From Hypomesus transpacificus (Eukaryota > Chordata > Actinopteri > Osmeriformes > Osmeridae), in the NCBI RefSeq assembly GCF_021917145.1, contig NC_061066.1, forward strand, positions 2,959,640-3,023,639: a DNA stretch of 64,000 bases, given 5' to 3'. The first letter of the stretch is position 1; each line of letters starts with the position of its first letter. Under the pieces are notes generated by a model, which saw only the letters and a program-made list of their open reading frames with translations, did not search any database and was not told the DNA's origin. Of this stretch, positions 14,111-25,740 are shown one piece after another. A program made the translations under genes and the position numbers.

Positions 14111-16229
14111 GAGAGAGAGAGAGAGAGAGAGAAGGGAGAAAAAAGGAGACTGATAGAACTAATAGAGCTCTCCCAGGTATTCATTTCCTCTGTCACCACT
14201 GGCTCCCTGCAAGGAGAGAGAAATCAACCTCCGGCAGTGTGTGTGTTATGTGCGTGTGTGTGTGTGCGTTTTGTTTTCGGTGTGTTGCTTGCTCTGAAGT
14301 CATAACAATCAGGAAGTGATTGCTATGAACAGACACGCTCAGCAGCTCACTGTCATACACACACACACACACACACACACATTTTCGCACAGCAGTCACC
14401 GGCTCTCAGTTGTGTTTTAAACGGGCTTATCTTCATGCACAGACAGAGCCATAGGCATATCATGGCACTGATATCAACGGAACCCTATCAGAGGAATGAA
14501 GGTTAAGTTACCTGACAGCCTATGATGTTTTCTCTCCTTGAGCCCTGTTGACTGAGTCACCTGGGGGTTGTGTACTGTTCATCCATTCCGACCTTGTGAC
14601 ATTGACATTGTTCCGTGTGTGTCTGTGCAGGTGTGCCACCCCTTGTTGATCTAGGTCCTGCCTGCTTTAGTGGGCTTGATTCAGCACAGCAGATGATTAC
14701 ACAGCATAAGGTTTAGCCATCAGCTATAGATAGATATTGAAGAACATGGACGAGGCTCGCAGACGTCGTCTGTTGATAGGATTGGTTTCTCCTCTCTCCA
14801 TCTACCTCGGAGAGGCTGGAGGCGTGACAAGCAGGATTAGCCAGTCTGTTTGCCTGTCTGTGCAGCGTAGATGAAAGAGAGAGATGGAAGGAGAGAGAGA
14901 GAGATAGATAGAGAGAAGAAGTGCCAAAACAGAGAGGGACAGAGAGAGGACTGTCTCTCCGTCCAGGGTTTTAGTGTGCAGAGGCAGTGACAGTGTCCTC
15001 ATCAATGTTTCAACACATGTGTCACCCCCCACCACTCCTCAGTCTGTCATGCACCCCCTCCCCCCCCCCCCCCCCCACCCTCCCCCCACCCTCCCCCGTC
15101 CCCCTCGTCACCCTCCACTGCACTCCGATCAGAATTGCAAGATCACAACAGAGGCTTGCCCTCTCAGTGGGTCTTCTTCAGGACATGACCTGCCTGTCTT
15201 TGTCCCTGCCCTGTCCCTGCCCTGTCCCTGCCCTGTCCCTGCCCTGTCCCTGTACCTGGCTGGGACAGATGTAGCTCTGGCTGGTCTGGGACATTGTGAC
15301 ATCTCCCCCCCCCCCCCCCCCCCCCCCCACCCCCAGCTCCCCAGCTCCTCATTGGGGGAGTGTTTTAACGAGCTACTGTGATCCCTGCTAATCTCACACT
15401 CCGGAGGGAGGGAGGGAGGGGTTCATTTGGAAGTGAAACATTTGGAAGTGGAAAATAGATGTCGAGGTGAAAGATGAAATCCATGTTAAGTGTACCGAGT
15501 GACTCGTAGATCTGCATAACTGGTGTTTGTAACGAGGCAGTGTGCTGCCCCTGTGTTGCAGTGCGAGGCCGCAGGTGGGTCCAGCTAGGTGTGGAGGAGC
15601 AGAAGGCCTATGTGATGAGACTGCTGGACGCCCTGGAGGTCACCGACAGGGACAAGAGGCTGAAGGTGGCCAGGGCCATCCTCTACCTGGCTCAGGGTAC
15701 CACTGGCTGCCACACACACACACACACACTCACACACCTACAAACACACACACAAATTGCCACCTTTCACTAGCCATAAACATTTCTAGCAATTAGAAAT
15801 TATACATTATCATTGCATATCTTTCACAGTCAAATGTGTGTGTATGACTATACCTGTTCACATAACATATCTTTCACAGTCAGATGTGTGTATGACTATA
15901 CCTGTTCACATACTGCGTACATCTGTACACGTGGGTGTGTGTGTGTGTGTGTGTGGGTGGTTTGGTCCCCAGGTGTGTATGATGACTGTGACACAGACGT
16001 GGACGTTCTCTACTGGTCCAGACACAACGTGTTCCTGCTCTACGACATGGGCATCTTCACCGCTCTGCTGGAGCTGCTCAGCATGGAGATAGAGTGAGCT
16101 GAGCACACACAACCTCAACACAACCTCAACACAACCTCAACACAACCTCAACACAACCTCACCACCGTGAACACACCCTCAACACGAACACACATTGCAG
16201 CCTAAACACAACATGTGTTGGTTTAGTCT

Positions 16230-16303
<74 letters not shown>

Positions 16304-16392
16304 AGACAGCCAGAGAGAGAGAGCAGGACAGGCCCTCACCTCAGAGGCTTAAAGCAAACTGAACATCTATTTTTACTTTCCTTAAAGGCCCG

Positions 16393-16425
<33 letters not shown>

Positions 16426-18154
16426 TTCCACATGCTCTCTATCTCTAACATGAGTCAGTGTGGAAGCAGATCTTCCTGTTCACTGGTTCCTCTGGCTCCT
16501 CTTTAATGAGCGAGCGCCATCAGCCTGCCTAGAGACACAGCTGCTGCACCTTGGCACACACACACACCCCACGTTTTAGGATCAATTCCCTAATTGCCAC
16601 TCGTTACCCCCATTGGCCTCATCCCTCCAATTCTCACCTTCTGTCCTCCTGTTCTCTATGGCCATTTAAGGGCTGCCTGTCTGCCTGTCATTTTGACACA
16701 GAACTCTTAACAGTTCTGTACATGTATTGGATTGTTCCTTAAAATGTGTGTGTGTGTTCAGTAACAACCAAGCGTGTAGCAGTGCGGTGAGGAAGCCTGC
16801 CATCTCTCTGGCGGACAGCACAGAACTCAGGTGAGAGTGGTTCCACACACACACACACACACATGCCGCCCCACCCCCGCACACACACACAGACACCCTG
16901 AGCTCCCTCTCCTCTCCTGCAGAGTGCTGCTCAGTATCATGTACCTGATGGTGGAGACAGTCCGTGTGCAGACAGAGGACGACCGGCCAGAGTGGAGGAC
17001 CAGCAGAGCCGCCTTCAAGGCTGAGCTAGGTGTGTGTGTGTGCTTAGTGTGTGTGCGTGGTTTGTGTGTGTGTGTGCGTTAGTGTGTGCCTTTGTGCTCT
17101 TCTGCCTGCCTACATTTGTGTGTGCGCGCACGTATGTTTGCAGTATTGCTTAGTCACCACGTACACAAACCATGCTGTCCTGAAGATGCCAACAAACAAA
17201 TCCATGAATGACGGTGTGGCACCAGGCTGGTGTGGTGAACCTTGCCTGGCCTCAGCGTGGTAGTGAAATCCCTCCTCTTCCAGGTTCCCCTCTGGACAAC
17301 GGAGAGCCGTTCACCCTGCTGCTCTTCACCATGGTAACCAAGTTCTGCAGCATGAATGCCCCCCACTTCCCCATGAAGAAGGTTCTGCTGCTGCTGTGGA
17401 AGACCATCCTGGTCAGCACTCACACACACACACATATTGAGAAAGGCTCAGTCCACTCTATAACCGTGTTCACCCGACACCCATGCAGCGTTTGTCACAG
17501 ATTGCGTTTGTGTGTGTGTGTGTGGCCAGTTTACCCTGGGGGGCTTTGAGGAGCTGCAGGAGTTGAAGGTGCGCGGTCGGGAGCGTCTGAACCTGGCGCC
17601 CCTCCCCGAGGACAGCATCAAGGTGGTGCGCGCCATGAGAGCAGCCTCCCCCCCCGCCTCCGCCATGGAGCTCATCGAGCAGCAGCAGCAGCAGAAGAGA
17701 GGCCGGCGCAGCCGCAGGGTAACACACACACGCACACACACACACTCACACAGACCTCGGCGCTCGGCCCTACCCCTGGCCGTGACACACACTTTTGGAG
17801 GTGTGTCAGTCAAAGCTTCTTAACCGGTCTGCATTCCCCGAGTGAAGAACACTAGTCTCCCCTTAAAGAGGTGCTGACATCCACTCCCACTTCCTCCTAT
17901 CTCTCCCTAACTCCTAATTGTGCTCCCCTCTCTCTCACTCTGTTTCTCTAACTGGCTATCTGTACTGTAACTGTGCTGTGTGTAGAGCTTGGACTGCAGT
18001 AGTGGCTACGTAGCTCTTCTCTTCTCCCTGAGACTCACCTCACCTCCTCCCCCCTCTTCCTTGTGTCCCTACAGAGTGCCTTTGTTGATAGCTTGGAAGG
18101 AGACAGTCCCTTTCCCAAGAAGCAGGTCTTTACACACTCTCCCTCCCTCCCTCC

Positions 18155-18246
<92 letters not shown>

Positions 18247-18979
18247 AAGCTCTCTGCCTTGGGCTGGTCTTGCACACTCTTTTTTTGAAATCTCAACTTC
18301 TTCACCTCCTCTGCCTCCTCCCTTTCTTCCTCTCCTTCTTCTCTTCCTCTGCCGTTTTCTTTTTTCCTTCTCCTTTTTCGTCCCTGCAGTCCTTCCTTCT
18401 CTTTGTCTCTTCTTCTTCCTGTCTCTTCCCTCCCTGCCCTTCCTCCTCTTCCTCCACTCTGGTCTGCTCTGTGTGGTTGGGACAAAGAGACAGACAGGCT
18501 TGCTGGCTTGCTGACTAGCTGGCCTTCTGGCTGGAAGGCTGTTTCTGTGGTCACCCAGACCAGAGCAGGCCACCAGTCCCAGGTCACTGCAGACATGGCC
18601 ACTAGCCTCTGTGGTAGCTGTAGTCTCCATCAACTCCACATACCTCCAGGCCCCTGACCTGCTGGGCACCACTGTACTATACTCTCAACACACGGGGTGA
18701 AAGGTCAATTATGTTTCAGATATCTGTCAATTTAGGAAGTGATTTGAACTTTTGTTTTCGGTTCAAATACATTTCCACCTTTCCTGTTGTTGGACTGGCA
18801 CGTCAGTTTACTTTCTGACTTAGAGAAATGGAAACAGGATTGGCCTCCAACCCTTGCTAGACACACCCACCAGCTCTGCTCCACCTATCAGAGAATGGCT
18901 TTGTCTTCTTCATGGGATATGAGTCACAATGCGTCACCTGCACCAGGCCCGTCCTCACCACACCACCGCCACCACCCTG

Positions 18980-19031
<52 letters not shown>

Positions 19032-22000
19032 TCTTCCCACTCTTCTCTCTTTTTTGTCTCTCTCTATTCTCTTCCTCCTTCCTCTTTCTCTCTAGCCACC
19101 ACAGCGCCACCATACATTGACTGCTGTGGCAGTGCACTCTACTTCTGCAACCCACCGTGCCTGTGATGCTTGCGTTTGGTTGGCTCAGTCATTCATCTAG
19201 CTCCCCTACCTAAGTGTCTGAGTAGATTGGGCTTGTGCTGACCTAACTGTGATGGGAATGCTATATCTCTGTGTAACACCTGGGTATGGGTGTGGATAAG
19301 ATGCTGCTAGGTCTGTGATTGATGAGCTACTACCCTGGTGGAGTATGCAGTCCTCCTATGGTAAGTCTGGAAGGAGTTTGAGTCCTAACTTCCTGTCTTG
19401 CTTGCGCCTGATGTGGAAGGACTGCTGTTTTCTTATTGGTTGCCAGACCTCAAGGGGATGGTGATTGGCTGACAATGGAGATGGAGGTTTATGTGTAGTT
19501 CTGATGTTGAAACAGGTCATAGGTCTAGTCCCTGGATCCTTGTTAATTCTATTCCTGCTCTAAACACTAAGGGGAATCTGCATTTCATATGCTTTTTAAC
19601 AATATGATATCAGTCATTTTTTGCAAATATTCAATAGATCATACAATTGCTATATGAAAATGCTAGTTAGTGGAGGAGCAGTGGTTTTGCTCTGTGACCA
19701 GGGCATGTGAGGGACGGGCCCCGACCTCACATCCAGCACAGACACTGCGCTCTCTCACTCCCCCTGCTGGTCCACACTCTGCCCCCGCAGCCCCTGGTGA
19801 AGCAGGACAGCCTGGACACCTACAACGAGCGCGACCCCTTCAAGAACGACGAGGCGAGGGACGAGGAGGAGGACGGCGAGGATGCCGACAGCGGCATCGA
19901 GGGGGAGGTGGACCCCCTGGACCGCGATGTCATTATCCAGCCTCCACCCCCGCCGCCGCCCCTCCGGCCCCCGACAGAGAGGGTCTCCTTCCCCAAGGGA
20001 CTCCCCTGGGCCCCCAAGGTCAGGTGAGACACCCAGGCTCCGTTCCCAAAACCAGGAACCAGCGCCTCCACACTGTCGACCATACATCCAGGGGTGCTCG
20101 TGGAGATGGGTGGAGAAGACGGGAGCGCTGCTCCAAAGTCTCCTCCTCGGTTTCTCCTCGCTACAGTTTAGTCATTTAGCAGACGCTCTTATCCAGAGTG
20201 ACTTACAGTAAGTACAGGGACATTCCCCCTGAGGCAAGTAGGGTGAAGTGCCTTGCCCAAGGACACAACGTCATTTGACACGGCGGGGAATCGATCCGGA
20301 AACCTTCTGATTACTAGCCCGACTCCCTCACCGCTCAGCCATCTGACCGCTAGAGAGAGTGGCCCACCTTCTCCCTGTCCAATGTGCACAGCCACAGGGA
20401 CATGAATTATGCAGCTGAGATGGAGGGGGGAGATGAGAGGAGGAGAGGAGAGCGGGAGGGTGAGATGCGAGGCGGAGGGATAGGTGGCTTGATGAAAGAT
20501 AGGGGTTGAATGGAGGGGAGTGGGGGGCAAATGACCAAGTGCGAGTCTCGGCGCTTATCATCCGCTCCTCGTTATGAGTAAACCCATGCATTATTCATTT
20601 GATCCTAAGTGTGAGGGAGGGAGTGTGTGTGTTGGGGTGTGTAGGCTTGTGTGTTTCGAGCGTGGTGGTGCACTGGACTGTTTTAGGAGGTGAGATGAGT
20701 GTCAGATGTGGCCAGAGAGAGAGAGAGAGAGAGACTTGGGGGGGGGGGGGCTATAAAGAGGGGGGGGGGATGGAGGAGGGGAGATTGGGGAAAGGGCGGG
20801 AGAAAAGGAGAAAACTGGGAGAGGAAGAAAGAGAGAGGGGTTAGGCAGATGCAGCCCATGGCAGTGTGACTGATGGGATGTAAGAACTCCCACAGCACAC
20901 TGGTACTGTGTGGTGTGTGAACGTGTGTGTGTGTGTGCACGTGTGTTCTCTTGCAGGATTAAAGTCACTCACATGTTCAGAGTGTTTGTGGATTACAGTG
21001 AATGTGCTTTGAGGTCTCTTCCCTCACAGTGCTGTAGCTTTACCTAGCGGGCTAATCGAGCATTCAGGCGTCTTTGGTTGCAAGACCTTACAAACCCTCC
21101 TATGTGACACTCACCTGTCTGTCTGTTTCTACCTGTCTGGCCGTTTGGCTATGTGTATTGGCGTGTCGGTCTTCCGGCCTGCCTGTCTCTCGACCTGTCT
21201 GTCTGTCTCTCACTCTGTCTCTCTCTCTTCCTCTGTCTGTCCATAGGGAGAAAGACATTGAGACATTCCTAGAGACGAGTAGGAACAAGTTCATTGGCTT
21301 CACTTTGGGAAAGTAAGTAGTAGTAGTCATTTTTAATTTCTGTCCACGTTAAAACATTTCCAAAGTGAATGCACATAGAAATACCAAGGCATTCAATTGA
21401 AGAGGAAACTAAACTAAACAAACTGTCACAGTCGGTTGACCGCTTGGCAGTTAGACCAACATACAGGAAGTGGAACAGCCAAGGTGTGTTTTCTCTCTTT
21501 CAGTGACACGGAGACCCTGGTGGGCTTACCGAGGCCCATACACGAGAGCGTGAAGACCCTAAAACAGGTCAGGGGAGGAATGCATCTCATCAAACGCTTT
21601 CCCCCTATCCCTTCTCTGTCTTAGTCACACCCATCAATCCACCTCTCTCCTCTCAGTGCGGCCCCCTCTTTCTCTCCTCCTGCTCGGGTCCTCAGTGTTA
21701 ATACTGAGTGACTCAAAGGCCAGTGTTTCGTCACGCCATCCTTTGACGGATGATCAATACCTCTGGACCTTGACGTCCCACTCACGTCAATCAAACGCGT
21801 TAACAACTGACTCAGACACTGACAGAAACGTCCTCCTTCTGAATCCCAACCTCCTCCTTCCTCTCCTCCAGCACAAATATGTCTCTATCGCCGAGGTGCA
21901 GATCAAGAGAGAGGAGGAGCTTCAGCAGTGCCCTATGACCCTGGTCAGTGACGCCATCTTTGTAGTCTTTCACACCATGCAGATCTCATTGGAGCCTTAT

Positions 22001-22683
22001 GGCCCGGTTCCAGCGCTATTACCGTGTGCCCTTCCTTCCGTCCCTGCTGAGTGTGTATGTCTTGGTCAGGGGGAGGAGGAGGTAGAGGAGACCCCAGCAG
22101 AGATCCTGTATCTGGGCATGCTTCCCAACCTCTCCCAGTACGTGGTGAGTGTCTCCCGGGTGCTGTAGCATGATGGTTATGCAGTATATGCTGATGTGGG
22201 CTCATGTCGTTCCATACAACATTAGAACGACACCGGCCTTTTCACCAATCATCTCCCTGTGCCCCTCCCCTCAGATTGCCCTGCTGAAGCTGCTATTGGC
22301 TGCTGCCCCCACCTCCAAGGCCAAGACCGACTCGATCAACATCCTCGCCGATGTGCTGCCAGAGGAGATGCCGTACGTATGGACACCCATCCGTGGAAAT
22401 GATTGATACCCACCCATTGATCAGCGGGGACTAAATTGATACCCATCCAAGAATAGCATAGGCCCTACTCCTCCAGATATATGTGAGACAAACAATGACA
22501 TATGGGCTCATCTCAATGGACCAGCAGGGTGCTGTCACTTTCTCTCCTTACCATAGGCTAAATAACTGACTAAAAGATCTAGATCAAAGGAGGTTACTTG
22601 ACACACAGAAATGAATAGCTTGTTTTGTGAGGCTGTTGCTATGAATCATGAGAGATTTCCTGTGTCCCTTTTGTGTGTGTGCC

Positions 22684-22714
<31 letters not shown>

Positions 22715-22849
22715 ACAGAATAACAGTTCTTCAGAGCATGAAGCTGGGTATTGACGTGAACAGACACAAGGAGATCATCGTCAAGGCCATCTCTGCTCTG
22801 CTGCTGCTGCTGCTCAAGCACTTCAAACTCAACCACATCTACCAGGTTG

Positions 22850-22880
<31 letters not shown>

Positions 22881-24537
22881 GCACACTCTCTCTTTCTCTC
22901 TCTCACACACTCTGTCTGTTTTGCTCTCTCACATACTGTATATACTCACTTTATCTCTCTCCCATACATACACACACACACACACTCTCTTTGTGTAACA
23001 CCCACACTCTGTCTCTCACACACACACACACACATACACACACGCAAACTCTCACACACGCACATGCACACACGCTCATGTTTTAATTCCATCTCTCTCT
23101 CTACCTCTCTCGCTCCCTCTCTCTCTCTCTCTCTCTCTCGCTCTCTCTCTCTCTCCATTCCATCACTCACCCCAACAACCTAACCAATGCACCCCACCCC
23201 CAACCTCCTATCTCCACCTCCATATGTACCAGGTTAGCCACCGTCTAATCTTCTCCTCCTCCCTCCATCCTCCGCCCTTCACTTCCATCCTCCTCCTTCT
23301 ACCCCCCACTCCTCCCCATTCTCCGCCAAAGCCTTCACATCCTGCACTGGTCTGATAGGCACACAGTCAACAATCTATTCATCTCAGCACCAAGCAGGAA
23401 AATTGAAAGAGTGTGTGGGGAGAGGAGGGGGGGGGGGGGGGGATTTGGGTTCTGATCAGTCCCTTCCAAGCTCCCTCTCTCTTGTGACGGGGGCTTTCAT
23501 TCCTATTTTCGAGAGATTAGGTTCTTCTCATTTCTCCATCCTGCTGTCCTCGTCTTACAGGGTGTAAGAGATAGGTCTCCTGCATACATATCCACACTCC
23601 CCACCACAAATGTGTTGTCATCAGATATACTCTCTCATCGTTCCCGAAGTTAGCCGACAGGGCATCCTCTTAGAAACAGAAGGAGCATCTGCTCTGTGGA
23701 AGACATATTGTGTACATGGAGGGTTTTGCGTGGCAAATGTCTTTCGAAAAAAGGTTGCTTCGGCTGTTAGGGTTAGGATATTCACATGCTGTGGCGCCAC
23801 CTGCTGTCTGAAGTGAACACTCACATCCCCGCTGTGATTCTAATTGGATGCTCTGTGGTTTTCACTGTGGGTCTCATCTCCGTGCAGTTTGAAATCGTGT
23901 CCCAACACTTGGTGTTTGCCAACTGCATTCCTCTCATCCTCAAGTTCTTCAACCAAAACATCATGTCCTACATCAGTGCCAAGAACAGGTAGGAGCCACT
24001 GCCTGTCTCGCTACCTTGGCCGTTTAGCATCCAAATAAGGACCTGACTTCCTGTCGACGTTTATTCAGGGCTGTGTCAGCACCTAAAGAAGGACAGGACT
24101 TTGTGTCTGCCAAGCTCAAGTGGCATCAGGGTAGCTGGGCCAAATATATATTGTGTGATTGCACAAAAACGTTTTCACACCGCCATGACGTGATAAACTG
24201 CCCGTGTGTGTGCACATGTGTGTGTGTGCGTGTGCATGTGTGTGTGAGAGAAACTCCTATTGACACAATCTCTCCTTTCCATAAGCTGTCATTGTATTGT
24301 GTACATCCAAGTATTTATGTACCCTGTAGATGTGCGCTTCCAGGTATATTGCGCTTGTATACAAAAGCATTTGTGGGGTTAGTATACACTGTATATTTAT
24401 GTGTGTGTGTGTGTGTGTGTTGCAGTATATGTGTACTGGACTTCCCTCACAGTGTGGTCCATGAGATGCCTGAGCTTACAGCAGAGAGCCTGGTGAGTGT
24501 GCTCTGTCCTCTCTCTCTCTCTATTTCTCTCTCTCTG

Positions 24538-24604
<67 letters not shown>

Positions 24605-24615
24605 CTCTCTCTCTG

Positions 24616-24663
<48 letters not shown>

Positions 24664-24686
24664 GTGTCTCTCACTCTCTCTCTCTC

Positions 24687-24735
<49 letters not shown>

Positions 24736-25740
24736 GCCTGTGCTCTCCACTCTCCCGTCCAGCTCACTGTGCTTTGTTTGCTTTTTTGTGTGATTATGTG
24801 TACGTAAAAATGTACTATGGAAGCTGCAGGCTTTTTCAGTGCACTGGCATTGTGGGATTTTTTTTTAACCTCCTGAATGAACATACTGTGCTGTTATCTT
24901 CAACCTTTTTACGATTGGCTGTTCTGTGTGTTTGCAGGAAGCTGGGGATAGTAACCAGTTCTGCTGGAGGAATCTGTTCTCCTGTATCAACCTGCTCAGG
25001 GTCCTTAACAAGCTCACCAAGTGGAAGCACTCCAGAACCATGGTACTTGGAACCATGGAAACCTTGTCTCCTCGGCCTTGCTTTCTTCCTTCGTTCCAGC
25101 CATTGTCCGTCCCCTTAAAACAGCGACACACAGAGCTATAGGAGGCCATATTCAAGTTTCAGAGCAGAAAACCCCTTCTCCTCTTGGTCCTCAGATGCTG
25201 GTGGTGTTCAAGTCTGCTCCCATCCTGAAGAGGGCGCTGAAGGTCAAGCAGGCCATGATGCAGCTGTACGTCCTCAAGCTGCTCAAGATCCAGACCAAGT
25301 ACCTGGGGCGCCAGTGGAGGAAGAGCAACATGAAGACCATGTCGGCCATCTACCAGAAGGTCCGACACAGACTCAACGACGACTGGGCCTACGGGAACGG
25401 TGAGGAATGTGGCGGAGCGTGGTATTTACCCAGTGATGAGCAGCGGGGGGGCGCGTGTTTACCTGACTTCTGTCTCTTCTCTCTCCCAGACATCGACGCT
25501 CGGCCGTGGGACTTCCAGGCGGAGGAGTGTGCCCTGAGGGAGAGCATCGAGAAGTTCAACAGCCGCCGCTACGACAAGAGCCAGAATGGAGAGTTTGCCC
25601 CCGTCGACAACTGCCTGCAAAGCGTCCTGGGACAACGTGTGGAGCTCCCGGAGGACTTTCACTATAGTTATGAGATGTGGCTGGAGAGGGAGGTCTTCTC
25701 ACAGCCCATCCAATGGGAGGGCCTGCTGCAGGGCCCGTAG
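8320..25740 (+). CDS. strip2: Striatin-interacting protein 2 (STRIPAK complex scaffold)
   Basis: Twenty-two coding exons: 8320-8486, 11382-11449, 11551-11625, 15562-15696, 15973-16093, 16762-16830, 16923-17029, 17284-17411, 17530-17718, 18075-18125 (probable cassette), 19791-20023, 21247-21312, 21504-21567, 21872-21943, 22070-22144, 22275-22372, 22719-22845, 23888-23988, 24426-24492, 24938-25042, 25195-25399 and 25490-25740. Phases close throughout, giving 857 aa with the cassette or 840 aa without (human about 834). The N-terminal N1221-type region includes [20 protein letters not shown]; the C-terminal DUF3402-type region includes [30 protein letters not shown] and [48 protein letters not shown] and DFHYSYE fit STRIP2 better than STRIP1. 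The family scaffolds the striatin-interacting phosphatase and kinase complex and influences cytoskeleton and Hippo signalling. The first 55 residues are poorly conserved; the ATG at 8320 is the first in frame, with another at 8335. Confidence 0.95.
10735..11010. repeat. Imperfect minisatellite with unit 'gctgtactgtaagtatatac' plus GT tract
   Basis: The motif 'ctgtaagtatat' or a close variant recurs about every 40-60 bp near 10758, 10793, 10916, 10955 and 10995, linked by GT-rich spacer. The second and third copies are separated by a SINE-like tail (10838-10892), so the insertion appears to lie within the array. Confidence 0.75.
10838..10892 (+). mobile_element. SINE/LINE 3' tail fragment
   Basis: Contains 'ggaagtcgctttggataaaa' followed by 'gtgtctgctaaatgaatgca', a tail motif dispersed in many teleost genomes. 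Only the tail is recognisable. Confidence 0.7.
12020..12077 (+). mobile_element. SINE/LINE 3' tail fragment nested in the hAT-like element
   Basis: 'agtcgctctgaataagagcg' followed by 'tctgctaaatgactaaatgt' is the same tail family as at 10838, and the reverse complement of the one at the left end of the SINE at 20168. Confidence 0.7.
12334..13635. repeat. Long inverted repeat with arms of about 500-570 bp
   Basis: The left arm starts 'ggtggccctgaagtgcaaat' and the right arm ends with its exact complement. Arms run about 12334-12905 and 13127-13635, joined by about 220 bp. Each arm carries tandem copies of a block with 'gagtcaactccccccaaatc' and 'ggatgacttgttcacctccc': three copies on the left and two on the right. 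The inner halves ('gcagagttacgtgcaccag', 'cgatagccaaacaact') are also mutually inverted within one arm. Transcribed as part of strip2 intron 3, it would form a long hairpin. Confidence 0.88.
13895..14145. repeat. GA-rich low-complexity tract
   Basis: Interrupted GA repeats, densest at about 14066-14108, in strip2 intron 3. Apparent frames are Arg/Glu low complexity. Confidence 0.85.
15195..15255. repeat. 12-bp tandem repeat 'ccctgccctgtc'
   Basis: About five copies in strip2 intron 3. It is followed after about 50 bp by a C-run (15305-15328), itself 234 bp upstream of exon 4. Confidence 0.85.
16105..16165. repeat. 11-bp tandem repeat 'aacctcaacac'
   Basis: Five or six copies just downstream of strip2 exon 5, decaying into 'cctcaccaccg'. 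Confidence 0.85.
16232..16299. repeat. (GA)n microsatellite, about 68 bp
   Basis: Uninterrupted GA dinucleotides on the plus strand in strip2 intron 5. Confidence 0.95.
18075..18125 (+). other. strip2: Probable 51-nt cassette exon of strip2
   Basis: Flanked by 'ccctacag' and by a weak donor 'gtcttt', this 51-nt segment is phase 0 at both ends and adds 17 residues ([17 protein letters not shown]). Exon 9 ends in frame at 17718 and exon 11 starts in frame at 19791, so skipping is equally in frame. Human STRIP2 as I recall it has no counterpart here. The segment looks codon-like, with a Ser/Pro-rich, possibly phosphorylated stretch. Retention or skipping cannot be decided from sequence. Confidence 0.5.
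18164..18242. repeat. (CT)n microsatellite, about 78 bp
   Basis: Begins just after the cassette exon, first as 'ccctccctccct', then as pure CT. It lies 38 bp downstream of the weak donor of that exon. Confidence 0.95.
18980..19030. repeat. (CT)n microsatellite in strip2 intron 10
   Basis: Pure CT dinucleotides following 'ccctgtctctccctctct'. No gene-like content. Confidence 0.9.
20168..20346 (-). mobile_element. tRNA-derived SINE, near full length
   Basis: Read on the minus strand it starts 'gtcagatggctgagcggtga', with a tRNA-like A box, followed by a B-box-like 'ccggatcgattcc'. A body follows ('ccttgggcaaggcacttcac') and then the tail 'gagcgtctgctaaatgacta'. The layout of tRNA head, body and LINE-like tail is that of a teleost SINE. 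It lies in strip2 intron 11, opposite to strip2 transcription. The B box has one or two substitutions, so it is unlikely to be active. Confidence 0.85.
22846..23170. repeat. Mixed CT/CA microsatellite cluster
   Basis: Starts at the donor of strip2 exon 17 ('gttgctctctctctc') and alternates CA and CT tracts for about 320 bp. Confidence 0.85.
24510..24732. repeat. (CT)n-rich array, about 220 bp
   Basis: Interrupted CT repeats with TTTCT and GTCTCT interruptions, starting 18 bp after the donor of strip2 exon 19. Frames here are Ser/Leu or Arg/Glu artefacts. Confidence 0.92.

Noticed and set aside
18069-18672. Minus-strand Arg/Glu-rich frames of about 180 codons opposite strip2 intron sequence
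   Set aside because: Complement of the CT microsatellite; no conserved domain. The same reasoning applies to 24397-24884 and 13972-14319.
8320-25740. Assigning the gene as strip1
   Set aside because: Overall similarity is high, but several segments ([30 protein letters not shown]) fit STRIP2, and the upstream neighbour is consistent with ahcyl2.
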